A DNA stretch of 64,000 nt from Hygrophila difformis (GCA_030278955.1 JAOANR010000003.1:21847050-21911049); one strand, 5' to 3'. Positions 46,856 to 59,999 are shown, counted from the first letter of the stretch. Program-made: numbers and translations. Notes: a model not told the origin generated them from the letters alone.

Positions 46856-48222
46856 GGAAAAATGTCAATATAGTCTTTTTTTTCATAAAAATGTCAATTC
46901 AATTTTTTTTGCCTAATTGGTCCGCTACATATACTAATGACGTCCCAATCGGTCCTCCACCCACTAATTATGTCATAATTACATATTTTTGGCCAAATCA
47001 GTCTTTTTTTCCCCAAAAATCTAAATTTGTCCGTTATTAATTTTGGCCATTTTCATTCAGTCAAATACACATTTCAAACCACTAATAACTCAAATTCGAT
47101 ATAAGTAAAAATTCTAAAATTTCAATATTTATAAACTACACGACAAGACGAATCTAACAAGATCCTACTTTGGTCATTTTAACTTGTAGTATATCTATGT
47201 TTAAATTTTAAGTCAAAACAAGTGTGTGAATATTAGCAAATTAGATAATGTAGTTATTAAAAAAATAGAGTATATCGCAATTGGTCTTCATTTTATAGAG
47301 AAATACCAAAAAACACCTAACTCTATAAGAAGATCTACCGCGGTACCTGCTGACAGGGGCGGATGTGGCTCTGTTCAAGGTGGGTCAATTGACCCACCAT
47401 ACATTTCAAAAAAAAAGAAAAAATTAGTTCAGCCCAGCCCAATGGTAGATGGCCCATGAACTCCACCAGCCCACCTTAATTTTAACCACTTACCTCAAAC
47501 TTTTAGATTGTTGTATGAGTTTTGTAATAGCACAGATCAAGAAAGAGGCAAGACAAAGGCGCCTGCTGACCAGAACTTCGATGGCATCCAGCGAAGGTAC
47601 TGTCCAGTCCGATGCGAGAACGGGCTTCGCATATAGGAGGGAATCACACAAAATGATGTTCTTGAAAAACGTAGGTCAAACGATTCCCTCATCTGTTGGA
47701 AACCCGTTCTCGCATCGAATTGGGCAGTACCTTCGCTGGATGCCATCGGAGTTCTATTCATCAGCTACCGGGGTGGATTTTCTTTTAGAGTTCGGTGGTT
47801 TTTGGTGTCTCTCCATAAAATAAAGATCAATTGCGATATACTCCCTCCATTTTTTTATAACTACATTGTCTAATGTGCTACAGTTCACACACTTATTTTG
47901 ACTTAAAGTTTAAACATAATTATACAAATTAAAATGAGCCAAGTAGGATCTTGTTAGATTCGTCTCGTCGTGTAATTTATAAATATTAAAATTTTAGAAT
48001 TTTTACTTATATTGAATTTGAGTTATTGGTGGTTTGAAATTTGCATTGGACTGCATGAAAGGAGCCAAAATTAATAACGGACCAATTTAGATTTTTTTTT
48101 TAAAAAAAAGACTGATTGTGACGTAATTAGTATATGTAGCAGACCAATTGGATAAAAAAATAAAAAAAGGACTGATTTATTAATTTTTTTTGTTAAAAAA
48201 GGACTATATTGACTTTTTTCTG
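46856..48222. mobile_element. Foldback MULE-like element with nested GC-richer hairpin
   Basis: The 9-bp duplication TGAATCATT lies at 46847-46855 and 48223-48231. The inverted arms are about 470 bp and include family B MITE sequence in both arms. The centre (about 47330-47760) has a normal-looking, GC-richer segment in which two blocks of about 75 bp (around 47574-47645 and 47685-47755) are inverted copies of each other (GGCATCCAGCGAAGGTACTG and its complement). Both strands give look-alike peptides (MASSEGT.Q.DARTGF), as expected of a palindrome. No transposase is present. Confidence 0.7.
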
Positions 48223-48231
48223 TGAATCATT

Positions 48232-48672
48232 TGAGATCAATTTTCATGGTAAATTATTACTTACAAAGCATGTTTATTTGGGGTTGGGGTCCAAAATTCA
48301 AGACGGGTAAGTTTTAACAATAGGCCGGGAAGTGACCTGTGGGCTATTTAGAAAAGCCCACTACTCCGCATTATTCACCACATAACATCCACTTGCATTT
48401 GCAGATTAATAAATACAAAAAATAAAATAAAAAAAAAAATACAAATACAAATACAACAAATACTTTTAACATTTTCTATTTCTCAAAGCACATAATATCC
48501 ATTAGAATTTGCGGTTGTGTTTGGTGGGTTACCAACTTTTAAATTATCAAAAATATAAATAATTATAAAAATATTATTAAATATTTTAAATTACCAGAAA
48601 TATAAATTATTGTGTTTGATGTGTATATGAAATTTTACTTGAAATGTTCAAAGTAGAGAAAAATAAGAAATA
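48232..48672. other. AT-rich spacer, nothing recognised
   Basis: An ATACAAATACAAATACAA-type low-complexity stretch lies near 48430; no gene. Confidence 0.5.
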
Positions 48673-48861
48673 CTCCCCCGTACCACTACAAATGTCCTAA
48701 TTACTATTTTTGGATATCCAATTATAAATGTCTTCTTTCTATAAATGGAAATAATTTTTCCCTCAAACAACTATGTGGACCCCATCATATACTCACAAAT
48801 CAACTCTACCTTAATTCTCGTTCCCAACAGTAACAAGACACTTATAATGGAACGGATAGAG
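48673..48861. mobile_element. Stowaway-like MITE (family A), second copy
   Basis: TA-flanked with decayed ends (CTCCCCCGTACCA, GGAACGGATAGAG). The interior closely matches 14465-14654. Confidence 0.75.
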
Positions 48862-48863
48862 TA

Positions 48864-49385
48864 GAAAGGAATACGAAAACAAAATAAAAAGAAAATAATA
48901 GCACATGGAGGTTGCAAATGAGTCGAATAATATTGCCTTATTTGTGATTTGATTCGGAATTTTGATATTTGAATTTGAAATTTTAATAATATTCCATTCG
49001 ATTCGATTTGTCATTCGATCTCATATTAAATAATGTATTAATATAAATTAATTTCTTTAAAAAATTTCAAGTATATTTTTATAAACTATATTACTAATTA
49101 ATAGTATAAATAAATATATTTATGTATGATATTTAGTTACTAAACTGATCTATAAATTGAAGTAAATACTTAAGTCCTATAAATAAAAATTACTAATTTG
49201 TATTAGGTATTAAATAGATAATTATAGATTGATTCGATTCAATTAGGTGATATTTGAAAATTTTAACAAATTAAATCGAATACTGCGATTCGATTCTTTT
49301 GAAACCATAGGGGTGAGTAAGTAGAAAACAGATTTTTTTAGTTTCTCATCCACCCTACAAGGTGGGTATTTATATTTCCACATAA
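48864..49385. other. AT-rich spacer, nothing recognised
   Basis: ATTCGATTCGATTTG-like stretches near 49000 and 49270 may be ends of an old element. No gene. Confidence 0.4.
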
Positions 49386-49396
49386 GTGAGAATATT

Positions 49397-49548
49397 TTTT
49401 TGCTGAACAACCTCTACAGGCTAGGAAATGGTGGTGGGAACTCATGCCACATCACACAAATGACAAAGGAATAAAGGGGATGGATAGGGGCCGGATAGGG
49501 AATCGAACCTCAAACCTACAGGTTGAGGTTGGGGGAGCCATCCCATAC
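49397..49548 (-). mobile_element. tRNA-derived SINE family A, minus strand
   Basis: The 11-bp near-exact target duplication GTGAGAATATT/GTGGGAATATT lies at 49386-49396 and 49549-49559. Box B is GAGGTTCGATTCCC on the minus strand. The T run on the left is the tail. Confidence 0.7.
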
Positions 49549-49610
49549 GTGGGAATATTAGTATTCCTTGTAATATAGATTATTTCCTAACAAACACTAG
49601 TTAAAAGAGC

Positions 49611-51691
49611 ATGCTGGGGGGAGGGAGAATTCCGGCGGAAGGGTGGAAGCAGGGAAGTAGGAGAACTGTGGGGAAGGCAGATGTCATGGGATGGAGGAGT
49701 GTAGGAGGTGGCAGGGCCAAAATCAGGAATAATCTGGTGGGGGTTTTCGTCGGGAATGTACCACTGGAAGTGCCAAACAGCAAGCTGCTGAAGGAGATTG
49801 GTGAGGTGGCAAAGGTGAGGGATTGGTTCATACCGCGTAGAAGATGGCCTGAGAATGGTTTCAAGTTTGGGTTTTTTCGTTTCCAAAGTAAGGAGGAGGC
49901 GGAGAAGGTTATGCGATGTATGCATAGGAGGTCCATGTCGGGGAGAATGTTGAGAGTCAATAGAGCCCACCCAGACCATAGAACTGGAACAAGTGTTGAA
50001 CCTATCAAGAAAAGGGTTTCTCTCCAGAGCAATCAGATTAAGGTAGGGGCTACACAAGGGAGTCGACCGATGAGCTCTAAGGATGCATGGCATGATGGTA
50101 GATCCTACGCTGAGGTCACAAAAGGGTTGAAAGTTACGGAGAAAATGGTGGGGAAGGTTAAGGGTTTGAACCCGATATGTCTGGAGGAGGTGAAGAAGGA
50201 CTCAAAAAGGCTGGAGGAAGCAGTAGCGGTTGAATTAAGGGAGTTCGACAAGCTGGTAGTCTTTCAAGATTGGTTGTACCAGGAATACGTAGAGTGTGAG
50301 GAGGTGATTTATGGCGGAGGCCTAATGGTGCTGCTGGCCTTCAGAGAAGCTGATGCTAGAGACAAATTTTTAGCAGATAGTAGAGACCGGGACATGATTG
50401 TATGGAAACGTAGATGGTTGCCGGGAATGGTGGCTAGGAGTCAGTTGATATGGTTATATGTTTTTGGTCTCCCTTTTAATGCATAGAGTAAAGATAATTT
50501 CCAGAGAATGCTCCAGGGATGGGGGAAGGTGATAACAGTTGATAGTGATACAAAAAATAAAAAGAGGCTTGATAGGGCTAGGTTGTTGGTGGAGTTACAG
50601 GGCGACGTTAACATCCCATCGAAATTGAAAATCCAAGTGGGAACAAAGGTGTTATTTGTTAAACTAGTAGGAAATTTCAGTGAGGCTGTCATTGTCGAGG
50701 ACCTTCGGGGGGAGGCGCTGGAAACTGAGCACAGGAGTGTGGAAGCGAGTTCGGGGTCGATGCCGGAGGCAGCGAAAGTATTGGGATCTCCGGCTAGGAG
50801 AACTGAGACGAGGGCCTGGACTAAGAAACATGGGGAAGTGGAAAAAGCTCAAGAGGTGGAGTATGGGGAATCTCATTATTTGAAAAATTCGGCTGCAATG
50901 AAAACAGACATAATCATGGAAGGAACGAGTGGTTCCCAAGAAGGTGGAGGGGTTTCTGATAGTAAGGTGGTGGGCCTAATTGGGGGCGATGGGCCTGGAA
51001 ATAGTGGGCTTCAAAATTTTTTGGCAGTGGGGGACTGGGCTGAGAAAGAAAATGAGGCAATGGTCGGAAAGGAAGTTCCAAGGGAGGAAGGCAGCTTAAT
51101 TGGTAACGGGCTTGTACACTGCGAAAAAGTTGTCCAAATAGATGTAGAAGGTAATGGGGATGGCGGTTGGAGGAAGGCCTAACAACGAGTGAACAATCTG
51201 TAGATTGGATAGTCGAAGGAAATCGGGATGCGAGGGAGGTTGAGGTGTTGGCTAGTGAGGGTGGGGTTTCGAACTCAGTTCTAGGGAGCGGGGAGGAGCA
51301 GGGGAGTAGGCCGAGCGTTGGTAACCAGCCGAGGGGGGTTGAGGAGACAGAAGGGGTGAGTTCGACGAAGGATAGGGAGGCTAGAGAAGCCATGGAGAGA
51401 TTGATTATAGAGAGATTGGGTTTGAGAAAGAGGGGTCGCAAGAGAGGCAAGATGGGCGGCTGTAGTGCGAACGGCAGGATAACTTCAGGACAGGCGATCA
51501 GAAGAGAGGTGAGCGATGATTTTGCAGTGCTGCAACTATACACAGTCTGGGAAAAGGATCGAGTGAAGGTTATGGATCTCACGGAGGTAGATGAAACTTT
51601 GAAAATTGCGGATGTGTTGGGGTTGGGTTGCTTGGTGGGGAGAGATTCTGCACTGGAGAGAATTAGAGAAGAGGTGAACAGCGAGTCTTAG
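49611..51691 (+). pseudogene. LINE ORF1 with RRM, broken
   Basis: The frame starts MLGGGRIPAEG and has an RRM at residues ~45-125: VGVFVGNVP (RNP2-like) and FKFGFFRFQS (RNP1-like). It binds the LINE's RNA in related elements. A TAG at 50484-50486 sits where a Trp is expected (LPFNA, stop, SKDNF). The same frame continues to 51180-51182, where a frame change is needed to reach the true end at 51691 (EEVNSES). The second half is Glu/Gly-rich and low in recognisable domains. Two lesions remove function. Confidence 0.8.
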
Positions 51692-51732
51692 TTGGATGTT
51701 CGGGGGGTCGGATTGTGGAATTAAAACTTGTC

Positions 51733-54700
51733 ATGAAGATCATTACATGCAATTTGAGGGGGTTGAATGGAGGTGTGAGGAGGAGGGCAGTGATGAGGTT
51801 GTGCAAGAGGAATAGACCTACTGTGGCGTGTTTTCAAGAAACTAAAATGGAGGTAATCAGAGATAGACTTGTTTATCGGCTTTGGGGATCTAGGGAGTGT
51901 GAATTCTGCTTTGTGCCGTCGGAGGGGAATGCAGGTGGTTTGTTGGTGGTATGGGATACCAGGTCAGGGAGTCTTTCTGTGGTGGAGACGGGGCATAATT
52001 TCATTTGTGTCAAGGGTAGATTTATAGGTCTGGATGGGGTTGTCAATTTGGTGTGCGTGCACGCTCCGAACAACAGGCGGGAGAGAGCGATTTTCTAGGA
52101 GATGTTGTCTCAGAAATGCAACACTGCGGATGGTAATTATTGGTGCCTGACAGGGGATTTTAACGCGGTGTTAGGGGTGGAGGAGAGGATTGGGGAGAGT
52201 GATGATGTCGGCTCGTCTAGAGATTTCAGGGAGTTCGTAGATAGTGTGGGGGTGGTAGATTTGCCGATGGAGGGAGGACAATTTACATGGTTCGGTAGGG
52301 GCGGAAGAGCTTGGAGTAGATTAGACAGATTTCTGGTGTCACCTAATTGGCTTTGTTTGGAGGGTTGAGTGATTCAGAAGAAAAGGGAGTCGGTTTCATC
52401 TGACCATTATCCGGTGTTGTTGCTGATGGGTGAGAAAGAGTGGGGTCCCAAACCGTTCCGCCTTTACAACTATTGGATGGAGGACGCGGGGTTCTCTGAT
52501 TTGGTGAATATTGCTTGGACAGAGACACGGCTGAATGGGAGGTGCAAGTTGATTAGTAAACTAAAAGCTCTGAAATTAGCTATCAAGAGTTGGGACGGGT
52601 ATAGTGCGGCGGGTCTTGAATCTCGAATTAAAAATCTTCAAGAGGAAATTGAGGAGATCGAATCAAATTTACAGGGTGGTAATGGAGAGGAGGGAGACAG
52701 GGAGTCATGGGGTAACAAGCAGAGGGAGCTTAAGAAGTTGTTATTGGACGACGAACGAAGATGGCACCAAAAGTCAAGGTTAAAATGGATTAAAGAGGGA
52801 GACCTTAATACAAATTTTTTCCATGTGGTTACATCAATGAACAGGCGGAGGAAACATATTTGTGTCATTCGAGTCGGGGAGGCTGTCATCGAAGAGCCCA
52901 GAAGGATTAAAGAAGAAGCATTTTCCTTTTTTCAAGGGATGTTCTCTAAATGTAAGGGAGAAATCTTTCATGTGGAAGGGATTGGGTTGCCGAAGGTGGG
53001 AGAGTCTGAAAGGAGCTCGATGGTGAGGAATTTTGTAGAAGAGGAAGTCAGGGATGTGGTTTGGGGGTGCGATGGGAATAAAGCTCCGGGACCGGACGAC
53101 TTCAATCTTGGCTTTTTCAAGAAGTATTGGGAAGTAATTAAAGGCGAGGTGTTAGAGGTTTTCAAAGGGCTGGAGACAGATTGTTCACTACCAAGAGAGA
53201 TAGGCAATTCTTTTATAGCTCTCATCCCCAAGGTTGAAAGTCCTACGACGTTTGGGGAGTTCTGACCTATCTCGCTTGTGGGGAGTATTTATAAGATAGT
53301 GGCAAAGGTTCTGGCAAATAGACTAAAGGAAGTACTTGGCAGGGTTGTTGGAAATTCCCAAATGGCCTTCGTTAAAGGCCGACAAATTTTGGATGGCGTA
53401 TTGTTAGCAGCTGAAATCATTAATTCTACTCAGATATCCGGGAGAAGGGGTTTCGTGATAAATTAGACTTCGCGAAGGCATACGATAATGTCTCCTGGGA
53501 GGCACTAATTAGAGTGTTAGAGTCGATGAACTTTGATGGGAAATGGATCAGCTGGATCAAAGCCTGCGTCTGTTCGGCTGCTGCTGCGGTCCTAATAAAC
53601 GGCTCGCCTACGAACTTCTTCAAGTTCAATAGGGGGCTTCGACAGGGAGACCCGCTCTCTCCCTACCTATTTGTTTTGGTAGTAGAAATTCTTAACAGAT
53701 TGTTGGTAAAGGCTGGTAATTTGGGACTGATCAGGGGGCTGGAGGTGATAAGGGGCGGACATGTCATCTCCCATTTGAAATATGCTGATGACACTTTGTT
53801 ATTTTGTGAAGGAGGGATCCACCAGGTTATCATGTTCAAAAGAATCCTGAGGTGCTTTTCCCTAGCCACAGGGTTAAGGATTAACTACGGGAAAAGTAGG
53901 CTATATGGAATAAATTGCTCCCAGGAACTCGTAGGCGAGGCTGCTGGAGTACTGGGCTGTGGTGTAGGCGACTGGCCAATGAATTATTTGGGCATCCCAG
54001 TTGGGGGTCGGTTGAATGGGATGAAGATTTGGGAACCGGTTCTTGAAAAGGTGGAGAAAAGGTTGGCGGGTTGGAAAGGTAGATTGCTATCTCAAGCAGG
54101 ACGGGTTTGCTTAATTAACTCGGTTGTAAGTTGTCTCCCCACATATTATCTATCAGTCTTTAAGATCCCGAAAGTGGTGGCGGAGAGGATAGAACAGTTG
54201 AAAAGAAAATTTTTTTGGAACGAATGGGGCGGAGTAAGGAAAATGCATACAATTAATTGGGAGGTTATAGGTATGTCGAAGGAGGATGGGGGTTTAGGTA
54301 TGAGAAATGTCCAAGATCTTAACAGTGCACTCCTATTAAAGTGGAGGTGGCGTTTCGGGGTGGAACAGGCTGGTTGGAAGGATATAATTGATGAAAAATA
54401 CTATAATCAGTCCAATCCATTGATTCCCCGGATTATTAGAAGTAGGTCAACATGGGGAAATATTTGCAACGTGTGGGAAAGGATGGCGATGGACGGTGGC
54501 AGTGGTAACTTTGCTATTCAAGTAGGAAATGGTCGCCGGACTAGATTTTGGTTGGACAATTGGATAGAGGGAGGATTAGCGTTGAAAAATACTTTCCTCA
54601 GGATATATGCTTTGTCTGTTAAGAAGGATGGGTGGATTTGTGAGTATGGCGAATGGAATGGTGTTGAATGGTGTTGGAAGGTAGAGCTGAGGAGACCTCT

Positions 54701-55868
54701 TTTTGATTGGGAAATTGGTATTTGGGAAAGTCTAATGAATGTGCTGCAACAACAAAAATTGAACAGGTTTTTGGATGACAGGGTGAGATGGAAAAAGGAG
54801 GCAAACGGGATTTTTTCAATTCGGTCCTGCTGGAATATTAACTCTGTTGTGAACGAACACAGGTGGTTCTGGAAGAATTTATGGAAAACTAAATGCCCAG
54901 CTAAGGTTAAATTGCTAGTTTGGAAAATCATGAGAGGAGGCCTGCCAGTCCGATCTCTGTTAGTAGCTAGAGGGTGCTTGGGAGAGGTGCAGGACGTGTG
55001 CCCTACTTGCGGTAGTAATTCTGAAACTCTTGATCATTTGTTCGGAAAGTGTGAGGTATCTAGCAGGTTATGGTACGCTGGGGTGGGCTGGTTTGATGTC
55101 AAATGGTCATTGCCAGGAAGGGTAAAAGATCTACTTGAATGGTGGGTTGGATTCAACCCCGGGAGGGGAAGAAGGGAAGCATGGATGCTTACGGGGTTAG
55201 CTATTGTCTGGTCGACCTGGAAGTTAAGGAATGAGGTGTTGTTCAAGGGACTGCAAGTCGATATCAGGTCGGTGATAGAGGAAGTCAGGTGGAGAGTGGG
55301 AACTTGGTGGCAGGTGAGTCTAGGAGGTGTTGGGGTCAGTATGGCAAGTCTGGATGTGGAGTTCCCTGGTAGTCTGTCGTGTCTACAAATTGGTAGTAAT
55401 AAGGTGAATCGAGGAGGTTTGGTGTGGGTACGCCCGGACGAGGGCTGGTGGAAAATTAACACGGACGGGTCATCTTTGGGGAACCCGGGGCCAGCTGGGA
55501 TTGGAGGTGTTATTAGGAATGATATTGGGGAGGTTATATTTGTGCTAGCAGATTCGATAGGGTGCACGGATTCCACGGAAGCTGAAGTCACAGCAATTAG
55601 TAGGGTATGCAGGGCTCTTATTCGTGATCAAGGGTTTCCACTCCCTAAATTATTATTTGAATGCGACTCAAAAAATGTGGTGCTGTGGTTGAAGGAGCCG
55701 GAGAAATTACCATGGAGACTATATAACTTGTTAGAACCGATTTTGGCCATTTTCCGGTGTGCAGGTGTAATTCGAGTGGAGCATATCTTAAGGGAAAGAA
55801 ATATCCTGGCGGATGCATGGGCTAGGAAAGGCGCGGTCGGTGAAGAAAAATTGGAGGAATGGTATTGA
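51733..55868 (+). pseudogene. LINE ORF2: endonuclease, RT, zinc-binding, RNase H; broken
   Basis: Order of domains: an APE-type endonuclease (MKIITCNLRGLN, FQETKME, GDFNAVL, SDHYPV); a reverse transcriptase ([27 protein letters not shown], catalytic YADD near 53785); a zinc-binding domain (CPAKVKLLVWKI, CPTCG..LDHLFGKC); and RNase H (INTDGSSLGNPG, TEAEVTA, FECDSKNVV, NILADAWAR). Breaks: TAG 52096-52098, TGA 52366-52368, TGA 53263-53265 (where PISL is normally preceded by Arg), and a frame change near 53460 just before [12 protein letters not shown]. The RT to RNase H part (53514-55868, 784 codons) is one clean frame. An alternative start is at 51715. Confidence 0.88.
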
Positions 55869-57767
55869 CCTGCATGAGACGAGAGGTCCAAATATGCAGT
55901 TGTAAGCTAATCCTGGGAATGATCAGGTTCAGTTGATGGTACTGGATGAGGATTTGCGGGTCTGAGGGCTGGGAACAGGCTGCCGGATGAATATAGTAAA
56001 GATTTCTGGGCTAGGAATGGGGTAGCAGTTGTGGAACCTGGTGATCAGGGAAAGGAGACTAGGATCCGGTTGCTGCCTAACTAATTTTCTCTTTTATTTA
56101 TCTTCATCTCCTTGACAGGTTGCTGATATTGTTGGTAAGGTTCGGAACTGGAAGAAGCTTTGTTTGCAGTTGGTGGAAGCTGTGGAGGGCACATTGAGAT
56201 ATCATTTATTGCTGATTGTGGCTGCCATGGGTATGGAACAATTCTTGGTCCAAGGAAATGTTTCACATCCGAGGCTCCTCCCAAATTTACATGATGTTCG
56301 GTCACATACTTGGAAAGATGAGAGTTTGATCTGGTCACACACACATTGAGTCTACTGCCACCGGATGCGGTGAGATCCGATCATTAAGCTTTATATGATA
56401 CTAACATTCGTGATGGTCACTTTGATTTCTTTTAAATTGCTTTAGCACTCATGCCGAACATACACACGTTTCATGTCAATGCATTGCATATGATAAGGGC
56501 GCTAGTTTGATTTCTCCTTGACATTCTCTCTTCCTTCTGTTTGTACCTTTTTCCATCCCTGAGCCTACTCTGAGCCTTCTGTCAATTCTCTTCTAACACT
56601 CCCTCATCTCTTTTCTTTCCTTTGTATCTCCTTTTTAACTATTGCATCTTGCTTGATTTTGTTCCTGTCCCATCCTACCATTTGAAGGACCTGGAATTCT
56701 TATTATGATCCATTTGATTAATCTGCTAAAGCCACAAGCCTTTGTTGGAATCAATAAGGATTTTGGAATGACGTTTTTAGTGGGAGGGTGTGAGTTTTTC
56801 TATATCTTTGGGAGGTTTTCTGTCTAGGCGTGGATTGGGATTTTGATAGGACAGTGATTCTCCTCCCATTTTGGCTAGGAGAGCTAGCTAGCTTCCGGAA
56901 GAGTTTAAAATTAAAAAGTGAACCCCATTGTAGATGTGTGCAGGTTGTAAAAGAAAGAGAGAAGAAAGAAAATTTGAAAAAATGGAAAAAAAAAAGAAAA
57001 AAAGAAAAAAAAGAAATATATATTTGAAAAAAAACAAAAAAAAAAGTTGGGAGGTCTGAGAATCTGTTAAGCTAGTCAGATCCATTTGAGTGGTTACTGG
57101 TTTGTTGTTGATTTTGAGGGGTTTACTCATTGAAATACCATCTCTTGATAATGCAGTGAGTGGGGCATCAGTCTAGTGGATTTCATGTAATAAGCTGTTT
57201 CTGTGGTGGTTATTTTCTGTAGGTTTCGCTCGCTTAGCAGGGTTTGGCTCCCGTGTGACCAACCTTTGACTGCTCCATCTTTTGCCTAAACTACAATGAG
57301 CTTTTTCCTTGTTGTTTCGATTTCCCTTATATGCCATTCCATCGAACTACAACCCATCATCCTAGCTCCGCCCTTTGAATTGGTTTCAATACATTTGACT
57401 TGAACATGTAGTTGGGGAGTCATGATGTTAAAGCAATTTTATAAGATTTTCATAGTGTCTCATTACACAAGTGCTCTATATCCTACTCAATCTTGAAAGG
57501 ACTTGGGAGGGAATCTCTAAAGTGGGATGACTATTTGTTGAAATGCTTGATGAAGATGAAGCTGGAGCTGAAGCCATAGGACAAACTGGACATGTAATTA
57601 CCTCTTTGTTACTGATGTATTTCGAACACTTCACCCTTTGTTTTTCGGTTTTATCTGTTGTGCCGCACATTATATGTCGTCACATGGGGACTGCTTCTTG
57701 TAAAACAGGTTGGACAAAGTTTTGCGGTAGTTATAAAAATACTTCCTTCTCAAAAAAAAAAAAAAAA
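55869..57767 (+). other. 1.9-kb 3' part of the LINE
   Basis: Non-coding sequence lies between the ORF2 stop and the poly-A. It holds an intron-like CTCCTTGACAG near 56110-56120 and a purine-rich A/G tract at 56940-57035. It is enclosed by the same target duplication, so it moved with the LINE. No domain was recognised. Confidence 0.7.
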
Positions 57768-57783
57768 AAACACTAGTTAAAAG

Positions 57784-58437
57784 TAAACCCAAAAAATTTA
57801 AACACAAAATATCAGTAAATGAACGGACGGATTACCACACATAACAAACACAACTCAAAGAAAAAAGAAGTCCCACTGTTAGAAATTTACAACCCAATCA
57901 CCCCCATACCGCTCAACTTGTCTCATTAGCTAGGTTGAACCCATTATGGAATACTAGATTTTAGCATTTATTTTTAGTTTTATATTTTGAAGATCGATAT
58001 AGGGCTTGTATGTTGTATGTATTGAGATTATTTTGGATACATATATACATATATAGTTGTATGTATTGAGATGGAACATGCAATAAACAGCTAGAATCCA
58101 AAATTCTTGATCCTTTCCCAAAATGTAGCCGTAAACCAGATGAACAATTCCACGAGTTACTTAAGAACCAAACCACACTATAAGCTTCACAAACTAGCAT
58201 TTTTGAATCAAAGACCCAACCAATATATCTAAACATCGATATGAGGTATATTCAATTGGATGATACAGGGGCAGACATGTTAATGGGCTCGGGGTGGCGG
58301 CAGTCCGCTCGAGCTTAATGTCCGCTATTAAGTTTTTATATAAGAGCTTGAATTTTAGGTATAGCGAGGGAACCGGATAGGGTGCAGGTGCCCGCACATG
58401 CAGACACTTTGTATGTGTGCTCTGTGATGGAATGATA
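57784..58437. other. Spacer, nothing recognised
   Basis: A short ATACATATATACATATATAG run lies near 58035. No gene is supported. Confidence 0.5.
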
Positions 58438-58439
58438 TA

Positions 58440-58697
58440 CTACCTCTGTCTCGGTGTTTTTGTTACGGATAATTTTTTGGCACTATTCACTGTTTAATTT
58501 TAATTTGAATTTGTATCATAGCTATGTAAGAAAAAACATAGTCATGTGAGATCTTGTTAGATTCGTCTAATCTTGTAGTTTTAGACAATTAACTTTTTAT
58601 AACTTTTTGTTGTACATAATTTAAGTTATTAACCGTTAAAAATGTGTATCGGCATACGTGCTAGATGGGTCCGTAACAAATAGTGAGACGGAGGAAG
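58440..58697 (+). mobile_element. Stowaway-like MITE (family B), TSD TA
   Basis: The ends are CTACCTCTGTCTC and GAGACGGAGGAAG, with TA on both sides. The family signature TCATGTGAGATCTTGTTAG and GATTCGTCTAATC is present. Confidence 0.8.
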
Positions 58698-58849
58698 TAT
58701 GATGGAAGACATGTTTTGTGTGATGGGGGAATATGTGACGGAATAGATGTTCTGTGTGATACGAGATACTATGTTTTTTATAATGTCTGCATATACAGAC
58801 AAGGGGTTGTACCGTAACTGGATTGGATAAAATGTATTTTTAGGCTATT

Positions 58850-59017
58850 TTTTGTGAATAACCGGGTATCCACATACCATATTAGATCCAAGACTAATCC
58901 CTCTATGATATGCATGACACCTCTCCCAAACAGTTTTTTACATAAATAAGGCTCGGACCCGAAACTTTACTTAAGCGACTAGAGCCCTAATCCACTTAAG
59001 TCAACCGTTGTTGGTTA
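58850..59017 (-). mobile_element. tRNA-derived SINE family B, second copy
   Basis: It matches 12144-12330 along most of its length (GTGAATAACCGGGTAT, AAGACTAATCCCTC, TTACTTAAGCGACTAGAGCC). Box B is decayed. Confidence 0.6.
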
Positions 59018-59904
59018 TTTTTAGGCTATTGAATTTTATTGTTGTGGATTTTTTAAAAGAAAAAAAGAAAAAGAAAACAGCCTCACTTAAATAAAATTTG
59101 GACCATGCGAATATATTTTGCAGCCCATTTCTTATAAAAATGCCTGGATATAGGTAGATGAATAACACAATATTGTTTGTAATATGGGAAAACAAAAACC
59201 AAATGATAATTATCCTATTCAAATAAGAGATGAATTAAGGCGACACATTTGATAAAAAAGACCTTGTCGATCAACAACTTCGACATAACTTTTCATCAAG
59301 TAATTTTGGTTAAGAAAATAGAAAATTTCAAGGGTTCAAAAATTCTGTTTGATTAGACTATGCTGTGTATAGAGATACTAACTTTTGTCTTTGGTAATGT
59401 TTCTTCAGTGAAAGTCATAAAAGATGTATTTATATTAAACTTTGAACTTTAATCTTAAGTCCTTAACCATCTGCATCGGCCATTGGGATGATAGGTATGT
59501 GAAGGACTTTAATTTGTAGGATTGAATTTAGGATGGATCTGGGTCGGGTCCGCCAAGGCGCAACCCTAGGATTGGGGTTAGTTTGGTTTCGGGACTGACC
59601 CTGACCCATCGTCATCCTTAGAGATGGCAACAAGTCGTTTCTGGGTCCATTTTTATAAGAACTAGGAACCAACCCAAGCTTGGGTCTTGCTCGGTTATCG
59701 GTTCTGACCCCGACCCATTGCCATCCCTAATTGAATTGGTACATAGTGTCAAATTTTTGGGCAATTGATGTCATCAAAGCCGTCCTATGGCAGGAGCCAA
59801 TGGAGCTCCTGCACAGGGCACCATATTTTTGGGGGCCCATTTTTCCTTTTTTTTTATATTATGTTTTTAAAATTTTTATTATTTCACATTCATTATTTAA
59901 TATC
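59018..59904. other. Spacer with a GGGATGGCAA-type repeat
   Basis: 59460-59730 contains internal near-palindromes (GACCCATCGTCATCC/GAGATGGCAAC and GACCCATTGCCATCCC), which look like ends of an unidentified small element. No gene is supported. Confidence 0.4.
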
Positions 59905-59999
59905 AATGCAAATTTACTTATATAATTTCAACGGTCGGTCGATGAAATTCCCTTTCTTTTGAATGGTAACCTAAAGCTCCCCATTTAAAGAAAAAAACA

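Larger units (their letters stand above)
49608..57767 (+). mobile_element. LINE (L1-like), about 8.2 kb, with target duplication
   Basis: The target duplication CACTAGTTAAAAG (extendable by the A run) lies just before 49608 and right after the poly-A at 57752-57770. It contains ORF1 (RRM type), ORF2 (endonuclease, reverse transcriptase, zinc-binding, RNase H) and an unusually long 3' part. ORF1's ATG lies 3 bp from the 5' border, so the 5' end is probably truncated. Stops and frameshifts make it inactive. Confidence 0.88.
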
